In this document: positions 1 to 11,196 of the stretch, piece by piece | Layout: each line of letters starts with the position of its first letter | Numbering within the stretch: position 1 is the first letter of the stretch | Origin: Microstegium vimineum | Lineage: Eukaryota > Streptophyta > Magnoliopsida > Poales > Poaceae | DNA length: 64,000 nucleotides | Direction of reading: 5' to 3' | NCBI GenBank assembly: GCA_022036555.1 | Contig: CM039129.1 | Span: forward strand, 36,982,051-37,046,050 | Program-made: the position numbers and the translations under genes | Notes under the pieces: model-generated | Database searches by the model: none | Told to the model about the DNA's origin: nothing | What the model saw: only the letters and a program-made list of their open reading frames with translations

Positions 1-295
1 TGTTCTCATTTTTAGCCATATCGGCAATGGACAGCCTAATGCATTGTTCGATCTTGCGCTCTGACCAGTAGAGTTGTTGTGATCTTGCTATCCTGAGGTA
101 CCAATTCTTCCACCCTTTAGTGGGTTTGGTCCAAGAGCAGAAGGTATCGGTCCACAACCCTAAATCAAAGTGCTCAGATCTGAAAGGGATACGATTGGCC
201 TCTGCGTTGATCAGATTGGTCGGATCGGTGTTCCCCATTGGGCCTAAACAGCAAAGGTGTTCTTGATCGGTAGGGATCAATATTTTTTTGCGCAT
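1..295 (-). CDS. Plant mobile domain (PMD) protein, N-terminal fragment (copy A)
   Basis: This is the N-terminal end of a second copy of the PMD gene found whole at 8585-10677. Read on the minus strand from an ATG at 295-293, it matches the start of that gene nearly residue for residue (CLGPMGN, FDLGLWTDTF, KPTKGWKNWYLR, QQLYWSER). The rest lies beyond the left window edge. The gene runs antisense to the LTR that follows at 793, exactly as copy B does to the LTR at 11197, so both belong to one repeated LTR-element family. PMD proteins occur as host silencing factors and as passengers of transposons. Here the setting says passenger. The start codon is chosen by alignment with copy B. Confidence 0.8.
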   Translation of the reverse strand, partial: MRKKILIPTDQEHLCCLGPMGNTDPTNLINAEANRIPFRSEHFDLGLWTDTFCSWTKPTKGWKNWYLRIARSQQLYWSERKIEQCIRLSIADMAKNEN

Positions 296-792
296 TTCCT
301 AGATCCAGAGAACAAAAAGAAAGAGGGAGAAGGGATTGAGGAGCAATGCGAAAGGATGAAACTGTAGTATATCCGATAGGGAAAGAGGAGAGATTACCGT
401 GGGAGCGTTGAAGTTGATCGCCATTGAAGTAGAGTTCTTCCGGAGATCGTGCTTCCTGCTGAAGAAGAGGAACCGCCGCTGGAAAATTGCTCTTTGGGTG
501 ATGTTGAGATGAAGGTGGAAATGTGAGCTCAAGGTAAAAGAGAAGGCGGACGGAGATCTTTATAGGCTTAGATTAAAGGGTATTTTCGAGTTTCCTTTTT
601 TTTACCAAGCAGAGATAAGGAAGGATATCACAGTAAATTTGCGCGGTGATTGAAGAGTTCATGCTACAGTTACGGGAGTTGTTGGTAACTTGCAGTTTTC
701 AGGAGCGGTAATCAAGATGATGGCACGTTTTGGAGGGAAAAGAGCAAATTTCGGCGCATAAGATATTTTATACTCCGAAATTGGGGGGCATG
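296..792. other. PMD gene leader and 3' internal end of the LTR element, with polypurine tract
   Basis: This stretch aligns with 10678-11196 upstream of the second LTR and so is internal element sequence. No other gene is visible. It ends in a G-run (ATTGGGGGGCATG, about 779-791) directly before the LTR, which is the position of the polypurine tract that primes plus-strand synthesis. The same tract precedes the LTR at 11197. The short ORF on the minus strand here is the 5' leader of the PMD copy and is not supported as a gene. Confidence 0.7.
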
Positions 793-1622
793 TGTTGACG
801 CCTTTTTTTATACAGGTCAATATTAAACCAAGTGTATTGATTGGTAAAGGGGTTCCTCATCGACATCAAGGGGCTATCGGTTTCATTACCGATGGAATCA
901 GAAGAATCTGCCGATGGTGGATGTGATAGAAGAAACGTCAAGGGAGAAAAGGAAAGACATTTGCCGATGAGAAGATGTTGCCGATGAAAGTAGAAGAATA
1001 TTGCCGATAGGAAGGTATTGTTGATGGACAAAGGATGTGGCTGATGTCAGCAGAAAGCTGCCGATGGCAATAAGAGGAAGGTTGTAGATTGGAAAGAGTC
1101 TGCCGATGGAAGGTTCTCATCGTAAAGGAAACGAATAAGGAAACTGGTGATTTTATACCAGTGTTATTGTCGTTGTTTGAGTCTGACTCTTATACGAGTC
1201 ATTTTATTTCCTTAAAAATAGGAGTTTTGTTTAGGTATGAGTCGTGTCTATTTTCAACTCCTGTTACGGGAGTATAAATATGTACCCAGGGGCGATGTAT
1301 CAATGGATATTCAATACAATCAAACAAATCTATTATTTTCGTCTTACTTTTCAGCATCTCCTTTTTCGCATTAGTTATAGTTTATCTACGAGTTCTTACG
1401 ATCTCGACGAACTGCATCTACAAGATCTCCGTCTACCTCGCGAGTTCCGCTTTTTGAGCAATCTGAGCCTTGACGTCCGGGCGTATCTCTGTCGTCTCGT
1501 TCATCGTTGTTCTAGTTATCATCCTTATCGATTAACTAGTCAAATCAACTGGCACACCTTTGGATATCGAGTTTGGGTATAAGCTCGAGGTGTTCGCAGA
1601 TCCGACGCTTTTTGTGTCAACA
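793..1622 (+). repeat. LTR copy 1 of the PMD-bearing Ty3-type element
   Basis: The LTR begins TGTTGACG after a polypurine tract and ends GTGTCAACA, about 830 bp. It is repeated with visible divergence at 11197-12007 and, inverted, at 63299 to the window end. It is both preceded by a PPT and followed by a PBS-like stretch and a gag start, so it serves as 3' LTR to the fragment on its left and 5' LTR to the element on its right. That is a shared-LTR tandem arrangement. It carries a TATAAATA box and a cluster of TGCCGATG motifs. Confidence 0.85.
1273..1280 (+). promoter_or_regulatory. LTR TATA box (copy 1)
   Basis: TATAAATA is kept at the matching place in all three LTR copies (1273-1280, 11660-11667, and 63719-63726 on the minus strand) even though flanking bases differ. 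The position, inside the LTR downstream of the TGCCGATG cluster, is where the U3 promoter of an LTR element should be. Transcription would run rightward. Confidence 0.6.
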
Positions 1623-1869
1623 CCTCTTTTGGCACACCCGGTGGGACCCTAAATTCATTTGTTGATCAAAATCATGGGTTATTCTACTGACGTCCATCCA
1701 AGGAACGTCATTGAAGTCTCTGAAGCAGATCTGAAGGATGATTAGAAGCAAGCTATGGAGCAGGCTATGGAGGAATACAAGCAGCTATATCTGAAGTCCT
1801 TCAGCCTAAACAGGAGTGGCAAAGCAGTCCAGAAGCAAGATCCGCCATCACCACGGCAGGTCACTTTCG
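1623..1869 (+). pseudogene. Primer-binding region and 5' stump of gag of the PMD-bearing element
   Basis: Directly after the LTR end comes TTTTGGCACACCCGGTGGGACC, a tract of the kind found at the primer-binding site of plant Ty3 elements. An ATG at 1674 opens a reading frame that contains one in-frame TAG at 1744 and then continues as glutamine- and lysine-rich sequence. The frame is cut near 1870, where copia sequence in the opposite orientation begins. The rest of gag and all of pol of this element are missing from the window. Confidence 0.6.
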
Positions 1870-2680
1870 GCGCCAATCCCTCCTTTTGACAAAAGCCTTG
1901 AGCTACCAACCTAGCCTTGTTGCGCACTACCACCCCCATCTTCACTTTGTTTATTTTTGAAAACCCATTTGGTACCTATGGGGTGGAAACTAGGTGGTGG
2001 AGGAATTAAAACCCAATCGCGGTTTTGCTCAAAGTTTTCTAACTCCTCATGCATGGCATTAACCCAATCTGGATCCATCAAGGCGTGCCCAACATCTCGG
2101 GGCTCAAAAGAAGCGAAAAAAGCCGAATGAGCAAAGTGAGAGATATAAGACCTGGACCGCGTGACTCGATGGTCAATGTCGCCGATGATGTTCTCCGACG
2201 GGTGTTGCCACTGGATGTGACGGGAGCCTGCCTGGACGAAGTGGCCTCCCCCTCAACAGCAGATGGATCTCCCTCAGGTGCAACGGGCACTAACTGAGGA
2301 AGTTGCTCGAACGGCCCCCATGTAGAGGAAGTAGTCGGATCGGGACCGTCAGCCGAAGTGGACGTCGCAGGGTCGACGGGGGCAGCCAGTGGAGTTGGCT
2401 CGGGATCACCCCAATCGGCATCATCCTGCTCCTCCTCCACAAAGATGCTAGTGTTCACCTCATCATCACCTGTAAGCTCAAAAGCAGTGGAAACACAAGG
2501 CATAGTCTCATCGAAGGTAATCTCACAAGTCTCCATTACTCGGTTAGTCTCAAGGTTAAGTGCACGATAAGCATGAGAGTGAGTAGAATAACCAAGCAAG
2601 ATACCGTCAGAAGACCGTGATTCAAATTTATCTAACTTACCGCCCTTTTTGAGGATGAAGCACCTGCACCCAAACACCCA
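1870..2680 (-). pseudogene. Copia integrase C-terminal part and RT stump
   Basis: On the minus strand 2677-2078 encodes the post-integrase region: FGCRCFILKKGGKLDKFE, then SSDGILLGYS and an acidic linker rich in D, E, P and T. This is the normal lead-in to the copia reverse transcriptase. Around 2077-1885 frame-broken RT N-terminal sequence follows (KARLVAQGF). The YVDD catalytic part of RT is absent. Confidence 0.75.
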
Positions 2681-2688
2681 TAGGTGAC

Positions 2689-3493
2689 TTACCTTGGGTG
2701 GTCTCCCAAATCACAACTCATAAGAAGTCTTCTTATTGAAAGCTCGGAGGAAAATGCGATTGGAAACATAGCAAGCAGAACTGAGTGCTTCAGCCCAATA
2801 CCACCTAGGAGTCCTATGCTCATCAAGCATCGTCCTGGCCATCTCAACAAGGGTCCGATTCTTGCGCTCAACAACATCATTCTACTGGGGAGTGTGAGGT
2901 GAGGAAAAATGGTGATCGAGACCCAAAGAAGAGCAAAAAGTTACAAAGTGAGCATTCTTGAATTCTGTGCCATTGTCACTGCGGATAGCTCTCATGGCAT
3001 TCTTAGGTAGCTCATTTTGCAATCTCAAAATCAGATCTCGAACAAGTGGAAAAGCCTCATCCTTACTCTCCAAAAATAATACCCAAGAGTACCTCGAGTA
3101 GTCATCAACGACTACAACAACATACCACTTCCCTCCTTCCGACCTGACCTGAGCTGGACCAACTGTGTCCATGTGTAAGAGCTCGTCGGGTCGAGTGGTC
3201 ATGATCTCAGTCACAGGAGGATGGGAAGCAGCAACCATCTTGCCATGCCTGCAAGGATGGCAAACCAAATCCTTCTCGAACTTCAACTTTGGCAATCCTT
3301 GGATAAGGTCCATTGAGCTAAGCCTTGCAAGTAAGTCAAAACTCAAGTGTCCCAAACTCCTATGCCACTTCCAAAGCTCGGAAGAAGAACCGGCAAGAAG
3401 ACAATGAGAAGGTCCGGAAGAGATAGAAAAATCCGCACAAAAAACCTTCCCGAAAGGTAAAATCCGGCAAACAAGCTCACCACAAGAGTCCAA
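2689..3493 (-). pseudogene. Copia GAG-pre-integrase and integrase core
   Basis: The minus strand shows the pre-integrase H-H-C-C region (WHRSLGHLSFD, CHPCRHGK) followed by the integrase core: HMDTVGPAQ with the first catalytic Asp, VVVVDDYSRYSWV, and RSDNGTEF with the second Asp. It runs to SSPHTPQ, where a stop (about 2882) interrupts before the catalytic Glu region. The following frame (2689-2880) holds the rest. Integrase inserts the cDNA copy into the genome. This copy is dead because of the stops. Confidence 0.8.
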
Positions 3494-3496
3494 AAT

Positions 3497-3760
3497 TCAA
3501 GAGAGATTAGGCTTGAAACTCACTTCAAAACCGTCATCAAGGAGTTGCGAAACCGAAAGAAGGTTAAAATGACATTTCGCAACCAACGCAACATCCTTGA
3601 GGACAAAAGAAGAGTTCACTCGGATCGACCCTCGAGAGACAACCTTACCTTTACTCTTGTCCTCGAATGTTATATACTCGGTGTGGTGCACGAGGTCGAG
3701 GCTGGAGAACCACTTGGCACTACCGGTCATATGGCGTGAGCATCCGAAATCCACAAGCCA
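3497..3760 (-). pseudogene. Copia aspartic protease
   Basis: The protease active-site block reads DFGCSRHMTG, where the family has DSGCSRHMTG. The catalytic Asp is kept but the Ser is Phe, a change that needs one C-to-T transition. The hydrophobic LLSVSQL block follows near the end, as in other copia polyproteins. The frame then breaks before the pre-integrase region. Confidence 0.75.
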
Positions 3761-3840
3761 AGTCTCCTCCAGTCCTCCTTCCTACATCAATAAAATGACA
3801 TAGGGTGAGCAAACGGACCTACACTGGGGTTAGTAAGTTG

Positions 3841-6361
3841 TCAAGGATACCAGTGTTGTCCCACTTGCCCAAATAATGGGTTAGGAGAAAAACCAAACAT
3901 CTCTTGCCCCACGGAGGGATAGTGATCACAACGATAGGGAAAACGTGGTCCGCTAAAGAAGGGTGGAGTAAAGCCACCGCCACGAGGCCCGTAGTCGTAT
4001 GGGTTACAACCGGTACCCCGCCGGGCATGACCACCACGTGATCTCGCCTCCTGAGGCCTAGCACCTTGAGGCATTGTACCTCTAGGCCTAGTAGTGCGCC
4101 TTTGAACTTCCGATTCACGCACCCCAAGTCGTGGATGGTACATGTCCCGGTTGTTCAACTCAAACTGCCTCCGATCATCTCTCTTCCTCCTATAGCAAAA
4201 CTCAGCCAAATGATCATCCCGTTCACAATACTCACAATGGTACCTCACCGCACTCTTGGTAGGCACTCTCTTGTTGGGTTGGGTGGCTCTAGCTTTCTTA
4301 GGAAGGGATCACTAGAGATGTCTGGTAGTGTGTCAAGTGGGTTGCGAAGATGGTTCGGTTTTGCAATCCACACTTGCTTCTGTGGAGTGGTTTTGGGTGG
4401 CTCTTCAAACACACCATCTCTCACAGGAAACTCAGAGGGGTTGGTAGGTTTAGGTGGAGTGATCTTGGTAATCTTGGGAGTTGTGGCGGGTTTCTCATTC
4501 TCGCTCAAACCACTGCACTCACCGATCTTACCGAACATGTTATCGTCCTTCCCACCTATAGCAAAGCCTACTCCCGTGCTGCCAGCCCTTTTGCATTGAC
4601 TAAGCATCATCCCCAACTGCGGCTCTCGGCAAGACACCTAGCTCAAGATGGACCAAAGGTATGTGTTTTCTTCCTCGGTACGCATCTTGTCGTGTCTGCA
4701 CGACGCGATCTCAAGCTCCAAAGCCTCAAAGCGATCTGACTCTCTAGTGCTATCTAAGCTGACCTTCTCTAGCACAACAATCCTAGCATCTCTTTGTGCC
4801 AGCTCAAAACGTAGGCCTAAGCAAGACTTGCACGCACCAAGTAAGCTAGGCCTAGCCTTCAACTCACTGACCTCCTCAAGTAGAGTGCCATACTTGTCCT
4901 GGAGAGTGACAAGACTAGAAATGTGGATGGCACAAGCATCACACTCTACCTCCTTGGTAACCACCACTGACGCCTTAGCAAACTCTAGCTCATGTAACGT
5001 GCTAAGATACTTAGCCTTGAAATCGTTCCTTTCGCACGCGGCACGCTTGAGCAAAGCATCCTGACTCATCAAGGTGTCGTTCAGAGACTCAATCTCGAGA
5101 GAGAGAGACTCAACAGTGGGTGGTACCTCAGGTGTGTCAGAGTCATAGTCGTAGTCGGGGCCTTCCTTGCGCTTGCCAACCTTGCCTTCTTCAATCGCCA
5201 TGGTGCAAAAGCCACCGTGCTTGGCATCGGCGTAGAAGCATAGGTCGTTGAGCTTGTCCTCAACCTTTCCCTTGGACTCATCATCGCTCGAAGAAGCACC
5301 TCCGTTGGAGGAAGCATCGATGTAGCTGAGGGAAGCGAGGAAGGCTCGGTGCTTGGCCTTCACCTTGTCGATCACCTTCTTGGAGGACCTTCGGTGGTAG
5401 CCACCCTTGGGCTTGTGCTTGTCCTAGAAGTGGTGCTCGCGCTTGTCCTTGCGCTTGGTGAAGTCGCCCGTAGCTTTCTTGGGGCAGTTTGCGATGAAGT
5501 GATCCTCATCACCGCAACGATAGCACCCCTTGGCTGAGCCACCACGCCGACGGTTCAAACAGTTGTTGTGAAACCGTGAGAACTTGGTGATGACCAAAGC
5601 CAGCTCATCATCTCCAAGAGCCTCCACTTGATCCTCTGTCATAGAAATCAAAGACAAAGCGAACAAATAGTGTGAAGGGTCAGAGGAGGAAGAATACGTA
5701 CCGCCGGGGCCGAAACCAACGCCATAGAGGGTTTCGACGGGTTTTCAAGCTTGGGCCGGGTCTGGTAGTCAATCTCCGAGGACTTGAGCTTGCTGAACAG
5801 CTCGTCCACGGTCAGGGCATCATAGCCCGGTGACTCCTGAATGTCAGCCACCTTCATCTCCCACACCTTCCGATCAAGAGCATGCAAAAGCTTGATAGCC
5901 ATCTCATGATCATCATAAGGCAAGTTGGCTCGATTAGCACGCATCTTGTTGACGATAGATTGGAAGCGAGTGAACATCCCGTCAACAGATTCGCCGGCCC
6001 ACTGAGCAAAGTTCTCGTACTCTCTACAGTACGTGTCGAAGAGTCTGGACTTGATCTGAGGGTTGCCCTCATGATATCTCAAGAGTGTTTGCCAGATCTC
6101 CCATGCCGTAGTGACACTCGAAACCCGCTCAAACTCTGGAAGAGACAGACAAGAGAAGAGAATGCTATGAGCTCTTGCATTTGACGCATGTTGTGTAATC
6201 TGGGCATCGGTGATCCGAGCCTCAAGAACCACGTAGTTCTCATTCTCACAAATCTCCCAAAACTTTGTGTCAAGCCCTTGGAGGTAAGCCGACATGCGCA
6301 CCTTCCAATAGGCAAAGTTGGTTCCATCGAAGTAGGGAGGTTTACCAGCACCTCACTCCAT
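3841..6361 (-). pseudogene. Sirevirus gag with two CCHC zinc knuckles and coiled-coil segment
   Basis: A start near 6361 (ATGGAG followed at once by TGA) leads into the gag capsid-like domain at 6301-5700 (WKVRMSAYLQ, WEIWQTLLRYHEG). The first knuckle CYRCGDEDHFIANC lies near 5540-5500. An acidic, heptad-rich stretch without clear homology follows at 5375-4640. The second knuckle CEYCERDDHLAEFC lies near 4235-4195, followed by an Arg/Gly-rich tail. Gag packages element RNA. The two knuckles separated by a long coiled coil match the second Sirevirus at 53867. There are several frameshifts and stops. Confidence 0.75.
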
Positions 6362-6410
6362 GTCGCCTTCGCGGATCAAGAACCGTGTAAGGTGGATTGA
6401 TCCTTAACCG

Positions 6411-6424
6411 GCTCTGATATCAAT
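6411..6424 (-). promoter_or_regulatory. Copia primer-binding site (initiator Met tRNA type)
   Basis: On the minus strand the bases just inside the LTR read TTGATATCAGAGCC. This differs by one base from the standard TGGTATCAGAGC core present intact in the other Sirevirus at 53816. The site fixes the LTR boundary at 6425 and the orientation of the element. Confidence 0.75.
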
Positions 6425-8271
6425 TGAAGGACCGAGAACGGCGACCAGAGGGGGGTGAATGGGAGCCTCAAATTTCTCTCGAAATGTTCGGGCCACTCTT
6501 CCCAAAAACCAAACCCAGTTATTGGAGAAATGAGAGTTCACCGGCAGTGGAGAGAAAATCACCGGAAACCCCAAAACACAGGTTTTCAACCCCTAGGGAA
6601 AAGAGGCAAGAACCTTGGCAAAAATGCACGAAAACAGCAACCAATAGGGAGCTCCGGACCAGTTCAATCAAGACCTCCGGACCAATGGAAGTGGTCCGGA
6701 GCCTTTGGTTCGGTGCTTAGCAAAGCACCTCCGAACTAGTCCGACGGTCACACAGAAAACAAGTAGGGAGCTCCCTAGCTCCGGACTCTGGTCCGACACA
6801 CACCGTTGGACTAACGCACCTGGTCTGACGCTTACTAAGAAAAATGACTCACGAAAATAGTAAGCAACCAGGCTTCGGACAACTCATCCGACGCTCACCG
6901 TCGGACCAATGACTCTGGTCCGACGCTCTAAGCAGTCAGACGGTCACCATGGACTTGACTACCGGACCAGTGGCCTGTGGTCCAGAGCCTACTCAAAGTG
7001 GTCCGGAGGTTAGTCCGGAGCTCACGCTCAGAAAACTGAAGCCCGTGAAAAACGTTTCGACTCCGCCAAATCTTTCCAAAACTCAACCAAATGATCACCA
7101 ACTGCAACCAAACTTTGTAGGCATGATCCTAGTACAGTTGGGGAGCTATCCTGAAGAAATCATCGCTCAATTTGGCTTAGAGCAAAGGGAGGAGAAGAGA
7201 TTTGGAGAAAAGCTCAAGAACAAAGAACTCCACAAAGAAAACGTCCGATCTACGCACTCGTGAGGTTTGAGGAGAATTCCTTCAGTGCAAAGAAGCTCCT
7301 CACGAATACGAACAACTTGGTTCAAATGGATTTTGCAAAGATACTCCCTACAAAGAGAAAACATCTTGGGAAAAAGAGAGAGCAAAAGCAAAACGCGAAG
7401 AACACAAGCAAAACGGGGACACAATCACGAATGGCTTACGGAGGTTACGGCCCCCGATTCCTTGCAACAAACCCAAGTTCTTACAAAGGTTGGTAGAAAC
7501 AATCTAGGGATATCATGAACTAGAGAGAGAGGGTTGGGGCAAATGATTAGGGTTCAAGAGATAGGATGAGGGATACCCCATCACCCCCTACTTATCGGGC
7601 TTTGGCTATTTCCCAAAGACCCCCCTAGATACAATGAGTGAACTACCTAGCCTAAGCATTGCAGTCCTACCGGGAGTTGCCGTCGCCTCGACGCAACCTC
7701 CAGGATTCCGCCATGTGCCATCCCCGCTTCCTCGAAAGCTCCGCCTAGGTTTTGAGGCCCAAACCCAGGAAACCCGCCACGGGTAGCTTTGGGCTCAACT
7801 ACCGAACCCCGAGTTTTGAGGCCCAAACTCGGAAACCATCCTCGATTGTTTTGAGGCCCAAACCACCAAACCGCTCGACTCGAGCCACCTTGTCCTCGCC
7901 CGGTCAGACTCCGAGTCCCATGAGCCTCCGCTCAACACGCTCATCCACCGTCTTAACTCGGTCGACTCGGTCTACCTCCATGTATTCTCGCACTTGCCGG
8001 TGCCAAGTATTAGCCACCACAGCTAGTCCGCCAGCGCCCATGATCCCTCAGTCCGAGCCCCGCTTCCGCCCTTCACCTCTCTCAGTCCATCGGCACAGAA
8101 AGCCTCTACTCGACCTTTTCCACGCCATTGACCACTGTCACTAGGCATAGCACCTGCACACCACAAGCCGATAGACAGGCACATATTTGCTTTCGCAAAG
8201 GGTTAGAATCAAGCCACTCAAACTGAACCGCTCAAGTGTTGGGCAATCACTCATCACAAAACTAAAGTACA
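6425..8271 (-). repeat. 5' LTR of the minus-strand Sirevirus
   Basis: The right-hand side of the PBS starts TGAAGGACCG (the inverted ...CTTCA end). The far end is placed at 8271 because the inverted sequence there starts TGTACTTTAGTTTTGTG and the following bases return to PMD-element sequence. The LTR is about 1.85 kb, GC-rich in its middle, and packed with CTCCGGACCA / TGGTCCGGAG and GTCCGACG-type short repeats (about 6640-7015). The far boundary is approximate. Confidence 0.6.
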
Positions 8272-8584
8272 TGGGTACTTACCCACCATGTGTTCGCAAT
8301 CATCATCTGGAACGTTGATAGCAAAGGAGAATAAGCTGTTGGGAGAATCTTGGGCCTGAAAAGAAAAGGAATTAAAGCTTGTCAGTTGAGGGCTTGTATC
8401 TTGCAAAGTTTATGATAGATAGTTGGTTTACCTGCTTCAGAGTGATTTCTCGCCTTGGACTTGGCAAGACGGATGGTGTAGCCGTGTCTTGAGGGTCGGC
8501 AATAGTTGCCGATGAACTTGCCTCTGTAGGAAGAACAATCGGTGTTGGTGCTGATGCTGATGTCGGTGTTGTTTCTGCTAACCC

Positions 8585-10677
8585 CTACGGCGACGGTATT
8601 GTCCCTTGAATAGGAGTCTCGATCGGTGGTTGATTGGGAGTGGATGCCGATGTTGGCTCTGGTGTTGGTGTATCGGTAGGAGCTTGAGGAGACATGGCCG
8701 GTGATGTGACTGGAGCTGATGGCTTTGGGCATTTTGGTCGGGGGACGGCACTTGATGAGCCTTGGCGCTTCGATCTTTGCACTTGGGGGGCATCGGCAGA
8801 CTGAGTTGGAGAGGCTTGTACATTTGAAACGGCTGCCGATGAACTCGTTGGCTATGAAAAGGGACATTTGGTGCAAGTTGAAATTAAATGAGCATTACCG
8901 ATGAGAGTTTGTAATCGGCATAAGTGAAATAAAGATTGTTACCACAAAAGCTTGCACCAAGACGGCGGCAGCGGCCGATGGAGTAGCAGCAGCCCCAGTC
9001 GTTGGGCTTGAGGGTTACCTTTGGAGTTTCCCTTCGATGCATGAGGGAGGCCAACGAAGGAGCCCTGTTGCCGATTACTGATGTAGGGCTGATTGGTCGT
9101 AGGTTGAAAGTTTTGCCACTTATGCTCTTCTTGGGAATAAAGTCGTCAACCTGTAGACAAGAAATCAGTTGCCAATACATTTAAAGGAGCATAATAGAAA
9201 AGTAATGTTAAGATGAACTCACCGCATCATCGAGAACGATGTGATTGGTGTCAATTGAATGCCGATAGTAGTGTGATGATGTAGCGAACAGTTGATTTTT
9301 CCACTCTTGCCACCAGGATTTATATGACTCAGTAATGAAAGATGTTGGCGCCCAAGAGGATAAATCAAGGTTAGTTGTGTTGGCTTGAGGGGAGAGATTG
9401 ACGATCTTATTCCAATCCATAGCACTGGAGATAACTTCTCTTGGTTTTATTACATCGGCGTAGCTGAGTTTGATCGGCAGTTGACCAAATGCTAATTGTC
9501 TTGCTGCTGCCGATGGATAGTAGAATTCATAGGATGGATGAGTGTTCTTCCCAGTCCCAAAGATGTTGACTGGAATGGCCCGAGGAATAAGGGTGGTCTT
9601 CATGATTCTTTCATTTTGTGGTATATTTCCATCGGTGAGATTGAAAGAGAGTGGAAATCGGTTATCCTCATCAATGTAGGGCCACCAGACCCGTTCCGCA
9701 GCAGGAATTCCATAGTAAAGTCTCTGAAAGAACATGTCGAATTGGTCCTCATTGGCATCGGTTCCTGGTGGTACTATTATGGCTTCCCTGAAATTGAGTG
9801 GGGAACGAGTTGTCAATTCATCGTCGGCAAGTACATAGTCCTCAGTCAAATCTCTTGGGAATTGCTGGCTAAATAGATCAAATTGAAGACACTTATGCAT
9901 ATGGGCATTTAGCCACATGTTGATAAACCACCAAGGGGCCCCAAGGTTGCCGATGGGTTCACCTAACAGTAACTTTCCCGATACTTGGTGCAGGAGATGG
10001 TAGACTGAGCCGAGGAGATATTGGCCAAGAGGAAGTCCTCCGTTGACTAGAAGCTCTGCTGCCGAAAGATACATATTGGTAGGTCCGACTGTCCTACCAC
10101 AAAAAATGAATTTTTCCAGCCACATGTTCAGGAAAGTGGCGTGCTCCCTTTGGCCCACCGATCCGGTCTTTTGGTATTCTTGGACATATCCGGTCCAACC
10201 ACCGATATTGCGAGTATTTACCCGATGTTTAGGTTTCATCTGAAAAAGGGTGGCATTATCAGCAGAAGAAACGTCGATGCCAGTAAGCATATGCACATCG
10301 GCAAGTGTAGGAGTGGCTGGTCCATGTCTGAATAGGAAGGCGTTCATTGTGTCAGACCAAAAGTAAGAAGCGGAAATCAGCATATTTTCATTCCTGGCCA
10401 TATCGGCAAGAGACAATCTAATGCATTGATTTATGTTGCGTTCTGACCAATAAACTTGTTGTGATCTGGCCATTCTGAGGTACCAGTTTTTCCATCCTTT
10501 GGTGGGTTTGGGCCAAGAACGGAAGGTGTCTGTCCATAACCCTAGATCGAAATATTCGGCTCTGAAGGGGACGCGGTTAGTTTCCGCGTTGATGATTTCG
10601 GTTGGATCAGCGTTCCCCATCGGACCTAAACAGCAAAAGTGTGCTTGATCGATGGGGATCACTATTCTGTTGCACAT
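8585..10677 (-). CDS. Plant mobile domain (PMD) protein carried by an LTR element (copy B)
   Basis: Exon 1 (9223-10677) encodes about 485 residues of a PMD-type (aminotransferase-like, plant mobile domain) fold, with HMLTGIDV, WLNAHMHKCLQFD, PWWFINMWL and EFYYPSAAARQLAFGQ-type blocks. The donor GTGAGTT at 9222 joins a second exon 9019-9150 (VDDFIPKKS...), and a last exon 8585-8851 gives a Pro/Ser/Thr-rich tail ending in TAG at 8585-8587. A small Ala-rich exon near 8935-9000 is possible. Phases agree at the joins I checked. The gene is antisense to the element, between its lost pol and the 3' LTR. Exon 1 is free of stops, so the copy is fairly recent or was under constraint. Whether it is expressed is unknown. 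Confidence 0.8.
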
Positions 10678-11196
10678 TTCCTAGATTCAGGGATCGAAGA
10701 AAGAAGGAGAAAAGGGATTGTGAAACAGTGCAGAAAGATAAGACTGCAGTATATAGAGCGAGGAAAGAGAAAATTACTGTAGGGACATTGAAGTTGATTG
10801 CCATCGAGACGGGAGAGTTCTTGCAGGGATCGCGCCTCCTGATGGGGAAGAAGCCGCCGGTGGAATGATTGTCGGAGTGCTCTTCGGGAATGCCGGTGGA
10901 ATGGAGATGAAGGTGTGAACTCAGGGTAAAAGGGAAAGCGAACAGTGGTTTTTATAGGCAGTCAAAGGGCGTTTTCGAGTTTTTTTTACTGAGCAGAGAT
11001 ATGGAAAGATATCGTGATGAGTTTGTGCGGTGATCGAGGAATTGTAACTGTTGGCGCTACCGTCGCGGGAGTTGTTGGTAATTTAAGTGATGGCGTGCGG
11101 TAATCGAAATGATGGTATAGACGTTTTGGAGGGAAAGATTACAGTAGAGAAAATTTCGGCGCATAATATTTATATACTCCGAAATTGGGGGGCATG
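10678..11196 (+). other. PMD gene 5' leader and polypurine tract
   Basis: The stretch matches 296-792 next to LTR copy 1. It holds the upstream leader of the antisense PMD gene and ends in the ATTGGGGGGCATG tract that primes plus-strand DNA synthesis. No further gene is seen. Confidence 0.65.

Larger units (their letters stand above)
1870..8271 (-). mobile_element. Sirevirus-type Ty1/copia element, 5' LTR to start of RT, 3' half lost
   Basis: Reading leftward on the minus strand: LTR (8271 to 6425), tRNA-iMet PBS, gag with two zinc knuckles and a long coiled-coil part between them, protease, integrase, then the first residues of reverse transcriptase (RNKARLVAQGF at about 1885-1925). There the element stops and the host element's gag begins. 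Two CCHC knuckles and long LTRs fit the Sirevirus lineage. All frames are broken by stops and shifts. No 3' LTR is present, so the insertion was followed by a deletion that removed RT, RNase H and the 3' LTR. Confidence 0.8.

Noticed and set aside
8382..8584. Further PMD exons downstream of 8585
   Set aside because: The frame ending in TAG at 8585-8587 gives a sensible Pro-rich tail. The stretch beyond has only short frames.
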